Origin: Candidatus Nomurabacteria bacterium GW2011_GWC2_42_20
GTDB lineage: Bacteria > Patescibacteriota > Minisyncoccia > Phycocordibacterales > UBA1550
Assembly (NCBI GenBank): GCA_000998425.1
Contig: LCDG01000001.1
Span: forward strand, 74,558 to 110,415
DNA: 35,858 nucleotides
Direction: 5' to 3'
Shown here: positions 1 to 8,774 of the stretch, piece after piece
Position numbering within the stretch: the stretch's first letter is position 1
Layout of the letters: each line of letters opens with the position of its first letter
Notes under the pieces: generated by a model
Databases searched by the model: none
What the model saw: only the letters and a program-made list of their open reading frames with translations
Told to the model about the DNA's origin: nothing
Translations under genes and position numbers: made by a program

Positions 1-2
1 TT

Positions 3-254
3 GTAATCGTGATTGTTCTCGCCCCCCTTCGCGGCGAGATTTTAAAATCCTGGCTTCGTCTTGCTGCCTACTGGATCCCGCTTCAAATTCTAGTTGTTGT
101 TTCTATCGTAATTGGCGAGCGCGGTGTCGCTGGTGGCGGATTTTTTAATGCACCTATGGGTGAGCCAATCTCTATATTTCTTTCAGGTTTATTTCTTGTA
201 ATTTCTATTTTTCTTATCATCACAAAATACATCACACTACAAAAGAATGCATAA
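3..254 (+). CDS. small membrane protein, probably 5'-truncated by window edge
   Basis: Open frame to the window start; two hydrophobic segments (WIPLQILVVVSIVIG, IFLSGLFLVISIFLII). Resembles in layout the C-terminal half encoded at 1539-1697. Confidence 0.5.
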   Translation, partial: VIVIVLAPLRGEILKSWLRLAAYWIPLQILVVVSIVIGERGVAGGGFFNAPMGEPISIFLSGLFLVISIFLIITKYITLQKNA

Positions 255-282
255 ATTGTATTAAGAGTAATTATCAAGCAGA

Positions 283-1218
283 ATGAATCAATTAATTGCA
301 CTAGACCTTGCGAGGAATATCGCCACTTCAAGTGTCGCAGTGACTATTTATTCAAGCCCCACTGCCGACCCCGACGGTGATGGTGTGCCAAATCAAGACG
401 ATGTGAAGCCATTTGATGCCACTGTCTTCGCAAACCTTGTCATCCCGAGTGAATACTCATTGTGGGAAAAAGAATCATTTGATTTGCCATTCTCGGTGGC
501 TGGGAAGGGGAGTGTCGTGCTTACCCTCTCAAACACCTATTACAACGTAGGAATAAACCCAATCAAAGACGCTGCGGGGGCAAATATTCCTGCAACAGTA
601 ACGACCACGGATGGTGTAATTACTATTACCTTCAATCAAGACACAAAAGAAGCAAAGAATTACTCCCTTACTCTCACAACTAAGAAGGGTAACACCAAAG
701 AGAGGGAATCGGTTAAGCGAGCACATGAAAGAGAAACGAACCAAGAAAAGAAACACGAACTCGAAAAGGAGCTCGACTTTGCGAGTGCTCCCATAACTCT
801 TAGTATCACCAACACGGATGCAAACAAAACTACGAGTCAAGCAGGCGCGGTAGCAATCTACGATAAGCAACAAACAGCTCAACTTCAATACAAATACAAA
901 GAGAGCGATCATAGCACAACGCTCCTCCTGAAGTCCGATGACACAATCAAGCTCAAGAAAGGACAGCCATTGGAACTTACTGTGAAAGTGACGGGGGTTA
1001 AGAAGGATGTACCCTTCACTACTAATATCACTGGCAATTTCACTATGCTCAGTGTGCTACAGGAAGAAGAACACAAAGACGACGATGATAGAAAGCAAAC
1101 AAAGTTCTCACTGTTCTATCCTCAGAGCACCACAACAACACAGGAATCAATTACTGTTACTACTACAGTAAACGGGGTTACCCAGACGGATGTAGTAAGT
1201 GTGAGATTTGAGGAGTGA
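283..1218 (+). CDS. surface-protein C-terminal cassette with thrombospondin type 3-like Ca-binding motif (DPDGDGVPNQDD), lacks signal peptide
   Basis: 311 aa ORF; starts inside what looks like the last strand of an Ig-like domain (ARNIATSSVAVTIYSS); beta-rich remainder; no leader; repeated at 1710. Confidence 0.6.
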   Translation: MNQLIALDLARNIATSSVAVTIYSSPTADPDGDGVPNQDDVKPFDATVFANLVIPSEYSLWEKESFDLPFSVAGKGSVVLTLSNTYYNVGINPIKDAAGANIPATVTTTDGVITITFNQDTKEAKNYSLTLTTKKGNTKERESVKRAHERETNQEKKHELEKELDFASAPITLSITNTDANKTTSQAGAVAIYDKQQTAQLQYKYKESDHSTTLLLKSDDTIKLKKGQPLELTVKVTGVKKDVPFTTNITGNFTMLSVLQEEEHKDDDDRKQTKFSLFYPQSTTTTQESITVTTTVNGVTQTDVVSVRFEE

Positions 1219-1223
1219 AGGTA

Positions 1224-1253
1224 AAGCACTCGCATGATAATCATGAGAGTGCT
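1224..1253 (+). terminator. hairpin after surface cassette 1
   Basis: aagcactc...gagtgctt inverted repeat just after the stop at 1218. Confidence 0.5.
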
Positions 1254-1281
1254 TAATGTTATTAGTTAATTAAAATATATT

Positions 1282-1697
1282 ATGGAAAAGATAAATATGT
1301 GGATGACAAAAAACATGGCAATTATTGGATCCATTGGTTTTGTTGCAACGTATTTGTTGCTTCAGCGACCATTTGGTTATTTTCTGTACAAATACTGCCA
1401 AAATTTTTCTTGGGGAGAAACATGTATGAGTATCATAAATTATTCGGCGTTACTCCTATTGTTTTTGGCAGTAATGTTTGTACCGTCAGTAATTTCGTTG
1501 TTGTTTAAGAGTGAAGTGTTCGAGTTGTGGAAAAGGACTTTATTTATTTATTTATCATAATTGCAATTCCGTGGTATGAGGGTGATGGTTTTTTTCATAT
1601 TCAAAAAGATATCATTGCGCTAATTTCCTCAATAATTTACGTAATTTTTTCTGTTTTCTACATTCTCTACAAAAACCAGCAGCTAAAATCTAAGTAA
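1282..1697 (+). pseudogene. small multi-TM protein split by frameshift in a (TTTA)4 tract
   Basis: Frame 1 ends at 1560 (KRTLFIYLS*). The frame starting at 1539 continues FIYLFIIIAIPWYEGDGFFHIQKDIIALISSIIYVIFSVFYILYKNQQLKSK*. The shift lies in tttatttatttattta (1539-1554). Confidence 0.65.
1539..1554 (+). repeat. (TTTA)4 tetranucleotide tract inside coding region
   Basis: Direct reading of sequence. Confidence 0.9.
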
Positions 1698-1709
1698 ACA
1701 TCAGTTGGA

Positions 1710-1961
1710 ATGAATTTATTATTCGCACAAGACATGGCGGGGAATATCGCTACTTCTACCATTGCTATCACTATCTACTCGTCTCCCACTGCCGACCCCG
1801 ACGGTGATGGTGTGTCAAATCAAGACGACGTGAAGCCGTTTGACGCTACTGTATTCGCTAGTCTCATAATTCCTACCGAATACTCATTCTGGGAGAAAGA
1901 AAAGTTCACATTACCATTTTCTTCTGTCCACATTTCACATTTCCCGCCGAGAGGGGGATAG
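1710..1961 (+). pseudogene. truncated second copy of surface cassette (DPDGDGVSNQDDVKPFDATVFA...)
   Basis: Protein and DNA near-duplicate of the 283-500 segment; homology stops near LPFSS, then an unrelated 9-aa tail. Confidence 0.65.
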
Positions 1962-2018
1962 TATCGCGTCACTTAGCTGTCTTTGACAGCCGAATATAGA
2001 ATGTTGAATGTAGAATGG

Positions 2019-2055
2019 AATACAGGGTACACGACAAAGTCGTGTACCCTGTATT
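2019..2055. terminator. perfect 17-bp inverted repeat hairpin
   Basis: aatacagggtacacgac-aaa-gtcgtgtaccctgtatt. Confidence 0.7.
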
Positions 2056-2127
2056 GTTGCATAGCTTTGCCTCACGCGGTACAATGTATTTACTTATGAG
2101 ATTTGAATAAGGAATTGGCTCTGCATT

Positions 2128-2175
2128 ATTCTATATTCTATATTCTATATTCTAAATTCCATATTCAAAATTCTA
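2128..2175. repeat. AT-rich ATTCTAT-type heptamer array
   Basis: attctatattctatattctatattctaaattccatattcaaaattcta. Confidence 0.8.
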
Positions 2176-2181
2176 CTAAAA

Positions 2182-2721
2182 ATGGACATCCCAACATTTT
2201 CAAACCCAGAGGCAAACATAGCAACGCTAGGCGTGCGTGAAGGAATGTTTGTTGCAGACCTCGGTGCTGGGACTGGCGCGTACACTATTCCGCTCGCTGA
2301 AAAGGTTGGAGATACAGGGCGTGTGTATGCAGTTGAAGTGCAAAAGGATTTCCTTACAAATATTAAAAACGCCGCACTGTCCCGAGGTCTGAAAAATGTG
2401 GAGCTGTTGTGGGGCGACATTGAGCGTATTGGTGGCACAAAGATCAAAGATGAAGGCGTAGATGCTGTCGTAATCTCCAATGTGCTTTTTCAAGCAGAGG
2501 ATAAGACTGGACTTTTAAAAGAGGCGCGCCGAATTCTAAGGACTGGCGGTAAGCTACTTATTATAGACTGGAGTGATTCCTTTGGTAATCTGGGACCAAC
2601 TCCAGAAATGGTTGTCACGAAAGATTCAACTCTCAAAATGTGTGAAAGTGAGGGATTCGTACTGAAAGATGAAATCCCTGCCGGCGAACACCATTATGGT
2701 TTTTTAATGTTAAAATCATAA
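2182..2721 (+). CDS. class I SAM-dependent methyltransferase
   Basis: VADLGAGTGAYTIPLAEKVGDTGRVYAVEVQ motif I region plus typical downstream motifs. Confidence 0.85.
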   Translation: MDIPTFSNPEANIATLGVREGMFVADLGAGTGAYTIPLAEKVGDTGRVYAVEVQKDFLTNIKNAALSRGLKNVELLWGDIERIGGTKIKDEGVDAVVISNVLFQAEDKTGLLKEARRILRTGGKLLIIDWSDSFGNLGPTPEMVVTKDSTLKMCESEGFVLKDEIPAGEHHYGFLMLKS

Positions 2722-2731
2722 TAATACAATC

Positions 2732-4051
2732 ATGCAGAAACCAAAAATTTTTCAAATGGCGATTATGGGGATTTTTATAGTCCTGCTTATTTTAGGATTC
2801 CTAGGTTTTTCTGGGAAGCTCCCCCTTCCAACCAGTAGCAAAGATGTAAATTATGGGGAGGTGGTACTCTGGGGAAGCATCCCACTACAAACAATGCAGT
2901 CACTCATCGCCAGTAATCTTGCTGCTGAAACGAGCGTTAGAATCAAGTATGTGGAGAAAAACGCAGAAACCTTCAGCAGAGATTTTACAGAGGCGCTCGC
3001 TAGTGGGAAGGGACCTGACATGGTGATTATCGCGCAGGACGAGCTTTTGACAAATATGAACAAGTTGGTCGCTATACCTTACCAAACAATCACCGAGCGC
3101 GATTTTAAAGATACGTTCATAACGGAAGGAGACATGTTTTTGGTTCCAGAAGGAATAGTTGCATTGCCGTTTATGATAGACCCAGTCGTGATGTATTGGA
3201 ACCGTGATATTTTTGCCAATGAGTTTCTTACAACGCCTCCCAAGCTTTGGTCAGAATTTTATAGTCTTGCCCCAAAGATGACTATTCGCGACCAGTCAGG
3301 CAATATAACCAGAAGTTTTGTGCCGTTTGGTGAATACAGAAATATCACCAATGTAAAAGAAATACTTTCTGTGCTATTGATGCAGGCCGGTAGCTCCATT
3401 GTTCTGAATAATAAAGGAGCGCTCGAAGTCGCGCTTATTACAAAGGGTCCAGTAGATGTCGAGAATCCTGTAGTTACCGCAATGCGCTTCTTTACAGAGT
3501 TTGCAAAGAAGGACAAGGATTCGTATTCGTGGAATCGTTCACTGCCACAATCTCGCTCTATGTTTGAAGCTGGCGATCTAGCCATTTATTTTGGTTATGC
3601 GAGTGAATACAAATCAATAAAGCAAAAGAACCCACACCTAAATTTTGAGGTTGCTGTAATGCCACAGGTGAGCAACACTGCAACAAAATTAACCTTTGGT
3701 CGCATGCACGGCGTAGCTATTGCCGCTGCAAGTAAAAATCAGGATGGCGCGTTGCACGCATCAACCTTACTTATCGGCAATGGTGTTATTAAAGGATTAA
3801 GCGCAACAACTGGCCTTCCGCCAGTTCGACGCGATCTTGTTGGTATTCGCCAAACAGATGCGGCATCATCTGTATTCTATGATTCTGCTATTATTTCTCG
3901 AGCATGGCACGACCCGTCTCCATCAGAAACAAACTCAGTATTCATGGATATGATTGATAGTGTAAATTCCAGCAGAAGTAATATGAGTGATGCGCTTACG
4001 ACCGCGCATAGAAGTTTTGAAAGGTTGTTGCTGAGCTATAAACAGCAATAA
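2732..4051 (+). CDS. extracellular solute (sugar)-binding protein, family 1-like
   Basis: N-terminal TM/signal, then VVLWGSIP...GKGPDMVIIAQDELL...VALPFMIDPVVMYWNRDIF typical of SBP_bac_1. Confidence 0.8.
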   Translation: MQKPKIFQMAIMGIFIVLLILGFLGFSGKLPLPTSSKDVNYGEVVLWGSIPLQTMQSLIASNLAAETSVRIKYVEKNAETFSRDFTEALASGKGPDMVIIAQDELLTNMNKLVAIPYQTITERDFKDTFITEGDMFLVPEGIVALPFMIDPVVMYWNRDIFANEFLTTPPKLWSEFYSLAPKMTIRDQSGNITRSFVPFGEYRNITNVKEILSVLLMQAGSSIVLNNKGALEVALITKGPVDVENPVVTAMRFFTEFAKKDKDSYSWNRSLPQSRSMFEAGDLAIYFGYASEYKSIKQKNPHLNFEVAVMPQVSNTATKLTFGRMHGVAIAAASKNQDGALHASTLLIGNGVIKGLSATTGLPPVRRDLVGIRQTDAASSVFYDSAIISRAWHDPSPSETNSVFMDMIDSVNSSRSNMSDALTTAHRSFERLLLSYKQQ

Positions 4052-4096
4052 TTGGAAATAATTGACAATTTATACAGCTTGGCAGACAATTATAAA

Positions 4097-4498
4097 ATGC
4101 GAAAAATTATATTAAACAAGAAAATACGCGTGTCATTACTTGCTTTTGCTGTATTAGCGATTCCTGTTGTCACCTTGTCGCAGGTGGGGATTCCTTGCGA
4201 GGGTACGGCGGCAGACCCTTGTGAGTTTAATGATTTAGTTGTGCTCGCAAACAACATTATTAAATTTTTAATGTTCACTGTAGCTGTACCGCTTGCGGCA
4301 CTTGGTTTTATGTGGGCAGGTGCAAAGCTTGTCCTTAACCAAGATAAAGAAGGCGAGTGGAGCAAAGCAAAAGAACGTTTTATGGATATTGCGATAGGAT
4401 TTGGTATCATGCTCGGCGCCTATGTCCTCATAAAGGGTGTTATATATTCATTCCTGACTGCTGACCAGATCTCATTTATGCAGTTTATGTTTCAATAA
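4097..4498 (+). CDS. TrbC/VirB2-like pilin family protein (1 of 5)
   Basis: Signal-like N-terminus, two TM segments, W/G-rich C-terminal helix pattern. Confidence 0.65.
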   Translation: MRKIILNKKIRVSLLAFAVLAIPVVTLSQVGIPCEGTAADPCEFNDLVVLANNIIKFLMFTVAVPLAALGFMWAGAKLVLNQDKEGEWSKAKERFMDIAIGFGIMLGAYVLIKGVIYSFLTADQISFMQFMFQ

Positions 4499-4527
4499 TA
4501 CACGCAATAATGTATAATTCAGTAAAT

Positions 4528-4887
4528 ATGAAAAAGATTTTTAATATTATTTTCACAGCTGTTTTTCTAGTAATCCCAACGTACTCAATGGCCGCCTATC
4601 AGGCTGGACCAGATACAATTCAAAACCCTATAAAATATTCTACTTTTCCCGAATTTGTTGCAGCAGTCACAGCAGCAGCAGTTAACGTTTTGATGCCTTT
4701 TGTCGTGCTTGCTTTCATTTGGTCAGGATTTCTTTTTGTAAAGGCGCAAGGAAATGAAAAGGAGCTAGAGACAGCAAAAACAGCGATTTGGTGGAGTGTT
4801 ATAGGAGCATTCATACTTATGGGAGCATGGGGTTTCGCGCAAATTATTGGGTCTACGGTTTCTACGATAACAAATGTAACACCATAA
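4528..4887 (+). CDS. TrbC/VirB2-like pilin family protein (2 of 5)
   Basis: MKKIFNIIFTAVFLVIPTYSMAA leader; FIWSGFLFVKAQGNEKELETAKTAIWWSVIGAFILMGAWGFAQII. Confidence 0.7.
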   Translation: MKKIFNIIFTAVFLVIPTYSMAAYQAGPDTIQNPIKYSTFPEFVAAVTAAAVNVLMPFVVLAFIWSGFLFVKAQGNEKELETAKTAIWWSVIGAFILMGAWGFAQIIGSTVSTITNVTP

Positions 4888-4890
4888 TTT

Positions 4891-5187
4891 ATGACATTAA
4901 AAACATTTATTATTGGCGACGCTACTCACACAGGCCTTATTGCGCAAATTGTTGAGCCAGTGATTGGTTTAATGCTCGCTGGCGCCATCTTTTTTTTCAT
5001 CTGGAATGTTTTTAAGGTGATAACGCAGAGTAATAAACCGGATGAGCTAGCGGAGCTCAAATCAAGGGTAATTTGGGGGCTCGTGGCTATCGCTGCTATG
5101 GCATCGGTGTGGGGTCTTGTAAACTTAATACTTGGTTCAACAGGGCTAAATACTGGAGCAGTGATCAACATTAGAACTGGGCCATAG
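4891..5187 (+). CDS. TrbC/VirB2-like pilin family protein (3 of 5)
   Basis: FFIWNVFKVITQSNKPDELAELKSRVIWGLVAIAAMASVWGLVNLI. Confidence 0.7.
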   Translation: MTLKTFIIGDATHTGLIAQIVEPVIGLMLAGAIFFFIWNVFKVITQSNKPDELAELKSRVIWGLVAIAAMASVWGLVNLILGSTGLNTGAVINIRTGP

Positions 5188-5319
5188 TCCAGCTCTAGTT
5201 TCCTTGTATTTTTGTTGTTATTTTTCTATAATATACGCACATACGACCTGTCTATTGTCGTACGAAAGTTATTAATTATTAGTTATCGTTAATTAAAAGT
5301 TTAAATCAGTTTTATTATT

Positions 5320-5685
5320 ATGAATAAAATTATTATAGCTAGCGCCCTCTTTCTATCTTCATTCTCAGTTGCGTATGCTATTGGAGCAGTAGTTCCTGGC
5401 GCTGGTACTACTAGTAGCGTTAGTAGCGCAGTTTCGCTTATTGTGCAGTATATCAACCTGGCAATTGAATTCCTTATTCTCGCCGGCGTTGCATGGGTAA
5501 TCTGGAATGCCTTCAAGTTTGTAATGGCAGGCGGTGAAGCAGAAAAGCGTGATGAGGCTCGTTCAGGTATTATTTACGGGCTCATTGGCATTGCGGTGAT
5601 GTTGTCAGTTTGGGGCTTGGTAACTTTGGTTATGAGCTCAACAGGACTCGGAACGACTAAGACAATTGTAGTCCCAGCTGTTTAA
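5320..5685 (+). CDS. TrbC/VirB2-like pilin family protein (4 of 5)
   Basis: Leader MNKIIIASALFLSSFSVAYA; VIWNAFKFVMAGGEAEKRDEARSGIIYGLIGIAVMLSVWGLVTLV. Confidence 0.75.
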   Translation: MNKIIIASALFLSSFSVAYAIGAVVPGAGTTSSVSSAVSLIVQYINLAIEFLILAGVAWVIWNAFKFVMAGGEAEKRDEARSGIIYGLIGIAVMLSVWGLVTLVMSSTGLGTTKTIVVPAV

Positions 5686-5713
5686 TCTGGTCGCTGCAAT
5701 AAACGTAACTAAA

Positions 5714-5974
5714 ATGCTTCCTGCATCTGGGTCTCCAATTATAGATAAAATCAAAACAGAGATCATTAATCCGATCATTATTCTTTTGGTTGCTGTTGCT
5801 GTTGGGTACTTTCTATATGGACTAATGGAGTTCATTAGAAATCAGGACAACGAAGACGCCCAAGAGTCAGGCAAGAAACACATGCTGTGGGGTGCTATTG
5901 GAATAGCAATAATGTTCAGTGTGTATGGAATTTTGAACCTCGTTAATAACATTGCTGGAAGTCTTACGACATAA
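5714..5974 (+). CDS. TrbC/VirB2-like pilin family protein (5 of 5)
   Basis: FLYGLMEFIRNQDNEDAQESGKKHMLWGAIGIAIMFSVYGILNLV. Confidence 0.7.
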   Translation: MLPASGSPIIDKIKTEIINPIIILLVAVAVGYFLYGLMEFIRNQDNEDAQESGKKHMLWGAIGIAIMFSVYGILNLVNNIAGSLTT

Positions 5975-5997
5975 TTACTTTAGACAGATCTTCTCTT

Positions 5998-6031
5998 GAA
6001 AAACCCGTGTATAAAAATACGCGGGTTTTTC
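5998..6031 (+). terminator. Rho-independent terminator
   Basis: aaaaacccgtgtataaaaatacgcgggttttt. Confidence 0.8.
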
Positions 6032-6043
6032 TTTCTAATATAA

Positions 6044-6076
6044 TAAAAAACCCGCAACATTGCATTGCGGGTTTTG
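6044..6076 (-). terminator. terminator for the convergent gene
   Basis: aaaaaacccgcaacattgcattgcgggtttt. Confidence 0.75.
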
Positions 6077-6107
6077 CCAAAATGGCTATATAATTGCAAA
6101 CCTTCTT

Positions 6108-7082
6108 CTACCAGATTACCGTAGCTGTAGCCCCAGGTTTATTAGACCTGAACATAAGCGATGCGTTCCTGATGTCCACACCGATTAGGGCGTGTATGTC
6201 ATCCTTCAAAGTAGGGCATTTGAATGCCTGACCTGATGGAACGTTGATTTGCCCAGCGCTGTATACGATAGCCATTTCTGAACCTTCGTCAGAGCAGTAG
6301 TAGGTGATTGTTTTCATCGGTGGAGTCCGAATCATGTTTCTCCTATTAAAGTCAGGCGTGAGCTCAAAAACCGTTTCCACTTGAGCCAGTCTTTGCACAT
6401 GCACCACGTTCGTTGCTCTTGGTACTGTAGCCTCTGACTCCTTTTTTGTTTCGCTGGCAGTTTTCCCGTAATTTTCGTTGATGGATTGTGCTGTGTCAGC
6501 AATATCGGTCATCACCTTTTTCGAAAGACCCCAACTAGCGTCGAAGATTCTTGGAGCGTCCTTTGGGTAGCCCCACGCTAAAACAAAGTAAGTGACCATT
6601 CCCAGAACAATTGTCCATGTGAACGCGCTTATTTTCCCAGAAGATAGGAAAGTCCATATGATGTGAGCACCAATTAGTGCTACCACACCACGGAAAACAG
6701 CTTCCTTTCCGTCTGGAGCCAAGTAGCTGGCCAGGTATGCAACAGTAATGACAACGACATACCAAATAAATCTTTTGCCTTCATCGTCATGTTTTGCCCA
6801 CCACCTGCCGACAAATCCTTTACTCTCATCATCCTTCGATTCAAAGAGTTTTTTGGCTCCACTGACAGCAAGCCTGCCTTTAGCGCGATGTTTCCACAGA
6901 ATTGCGCCAGCAAAATATATGACGACTGTAGTAACCATAACCAAAAACATCCATCTGGCAACAGTGGTAATCGTTTCGCCACTGCCACTAGAGCCTAACC
7001 CAGACACAGCCAGGCTAAGAATTATTGCAGGGATGGCAAAAATAGAAATTGCCATCACTTGCCCGATAACACTTTTGTTCAT
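6108..7082 (-). CDS. multi-TM membrane protein of unknown function
   Basis: Several hydrophobic helices; Shine-Dalgarno aaggaga upstream; immediately downstream of the SPFH gene. Confidence 0.7.
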   Translation of the reverse strand: MNKSVIGQVMAISIFAIPAIILSLAVSGLGSSGSGETITTVARWMFLVMVTTVVIYFAGAILWKHRAKGRLAVSGAKKLFESKDDESKGFVGRWWAKHDDEGKRFIWYVVVITVAYLASYLAPDGKEAVFRGVVALIGAHIIWTFLSSGKISAFTWTIVLGMVTYFVLAWGYPKDAPRIFDASWGLSKKVMTDIADTAQSINENYGKTASETKKESEATVPRATNVVHVQRLAQVETVFELTPDFNRRNMIRTPPMKTITYYCSDEGSEMAIVYSAGQINVPSGQAFKCPTLKDDIHALIGVDIRNASLMFRSNKPGATATVIW

Positions 7083-7083
7083 T

Positions 7084-8274
7084 TCATTCTCCTTTCCTTT
7101 TCAATTGTTGAGGAACGATGAGGCGACTTAAAAGCGCATCACCGCTGTTTTCGTTGTCGTTTGTAAAAACGACAACGTTTCCACCTTTTCCAGCTTCCTT
7201 GAGAGCTTCTTGGCGCAGAACGTATTTTCCGTCTGGACCAAAATCAAGAACTGCTTTGGTTCGTGCTGATATGGCATCTGCCTCTGCATTACCCACAGCA
7301 CGAATACCGTAAGCTTCTGCGTCCTTGGTCACCTCGGTTGCTTTTGCGCGCTGCTCTGCTACGTAGATGGCCGTTGTTTCAGCGGCAACCTTCTTGCTTT
7401 CGCCTGCGAGCTCAACATCGAGAATGTGCGCCCCGATGATCTGTATACCGTAAACATCCACAATGCTGTCGGAGTCTTCGCCTATAGGCGCGTGATCATT
7501 GAGCCCCATGATATATTCACAGAACTCATTGCGAACACGTTTGTCTGCACTACCGTCTTCAGGAATCTCGTTTACTTTTTGTGAGCGGAGCTCTTCAAAA
7601 GTGCGCGAGCCAACAAAGAGACGTGCTTGGTCAGTAACAAGCGCCCCGAGCTGGTCAAACCAGTTTTCGTGACGAATTGTAGCTGCTTCTGGACAAATGA
7701 TTTTTACAAGAAGTACAATCTTCAGGTCAACCTCGATATTTCCGCCTATTGCGGATTTTTCACCAGTTGATTTGTCGGTGTATTTTCCGCCAGTTTCGGC
7801 AGCCTCGAGTACAAGAGCGTATGGGAACGTCTGCACGTAGAAGAACGTTGTAGGTTCTTCTCTGTGGTTGAGTCTCCAGTGGTAGTTGCCATCCTCGCCC
7901 TTTACTTCCTCCCATTCGTTCCAACGGAATTCATATTCCATAATACTTCGAAATGGGGGGAACGTACCGAGCCAAAAGATACCAAATTTTTCCTGAAGGA
8001 ATCCAAGGATTCCACCAGGAGCGTTTGGGGTCTCATTTGGCTCAAGTTGGACTACTTCGAGTCGTTCACGACCTTTTCGCATCACGGGCTTCAAATGATA
8101 CCCCGTGAAGGAAATGATTGGACCAACATACGATTCGCCACGTTTGATAATGATGCCATGTCCTTCCTTGATAAAACCAAAAAAGATGTTCATTGTTGCG
8201 AGTGCCCATATGGCAAAAAAGCCCATAGTCCCCTCAACAAGGAGAAGAAACAGAAACGAGATAATAGTTGCCAT
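7084..8274 (-). CDS. SPFH/Band 7 (prohibitin/stomatin-like) domain protein
   Basis: N-terminal TM, then ...VDLKIVLLVKIICPEAA...VDVYGIQIIGAHILDVELAGESKKVAAETTAIYVAEQRAKATEVTKDAEAYGIRAVGNAEA; strong SD aaggagg before ATG at 8274. Confidence 0.75.
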   Translation of the reverse strand: MATIISFLFLLLVEGTMGFFAIWALATMNIFFGFIKEGHGIIIKRGESYVGPIISFTGYHLKPVMRKGRERLEVVQLEPNETPNAPGGILGFLQEKFGIFWLGTFPPFRSIMEYEFRWNEWEEVKGEDGNYHWRLNHREEPTTFFYVQTFPYALVLEAAETGGKYTDKSTGEKSAIGGNIEVDLKIVLLVKIICPEAATIRHENWFDQLGALVTDQARLFVGSRTFEELRSQKVNEIPEDGSADKRVRNEFCEYIMGLNDHAPIGEDSDSIVDVYGIQIIGAHILDVELAGESKKVAAETTAIYVAEQRAKATEVTKDAEAYGIRAVGNAEADAISARTKAVLDFGPDGKYVLRQEALKEAGKGGNVVVFTNDNENSGDALLSRLIVPQQLKRKGE

Positions 8275-8533
8275 GATGGCCTCCTTAGGTAAGTTAATTT
8301 GCAATTATCAAAGATCGATAATCTAAAATTATTATAGCTAATTTTGCTGGAAAAGTCAACCCCACCGGTTTTGCGATAAAGTCTTATCGAATATGCAAAA
8401 TTGGGAACTGAATCGATTGTAATTAATTGCTGGAGTGGCGACGACGAGCGAGCGCTTGGCAAAGTCCCGCCTCCAGGATACTAGGCACAACGTCTTTTAA
8501 TTTTCCTATATTTGTGTATAATGTTTTTTACAT

Positions 8534-8606
8534 GCGCCCATAGCTCAGTTGGTAGAGCAGCTCGCTCTTAACGAGACGGTCGTAGGTTCGAATCCTACTG
8601 GGCGCA
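8534..8606 (+). tRNA. tRNA-Lys(CTT)
   Basis: gcgccca...tgggcgc+a acceptor, loop ctcttaa; -10 box tataat upstream; no encoded CCA. Confidence 0.93.
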
Positions 8607-8764
8607 CAAGAATAAAAGCTGCAAGATCTAATCCTCGCAGTTTTTATTCCAAAGTAACGCGACCAGTAGAATTTGAACCGAAGGCCCACCATTTTAAAGG
8701 AGCATAGCGACTATTAAAATGGATGGTCTCAACTGCAAGGAGAGGCGAATCCTACTGGGCGCAC
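8607..8764 (+). repeat. tRNA-Lys-associated Direct-Inverted-Direct element
   Basis: Terminator hairpin, inverted T-arm (8663-8682), 34-nt core (8689-8722), 19-nt direct copy of the tRNA 3' end (8746-8764 = 8589-8607). Confidence 0.8.
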
Positions 8765-8774
8765 TGTGTGGAGT

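Noticed and set aside
8607-8764. Classic integrative element at tRNA-Lys
   Set aside because: Only ~158 bp with no integrase or cargo; the direct repeat is real, so it is reported as an unexplained tRNA-linked element instead.
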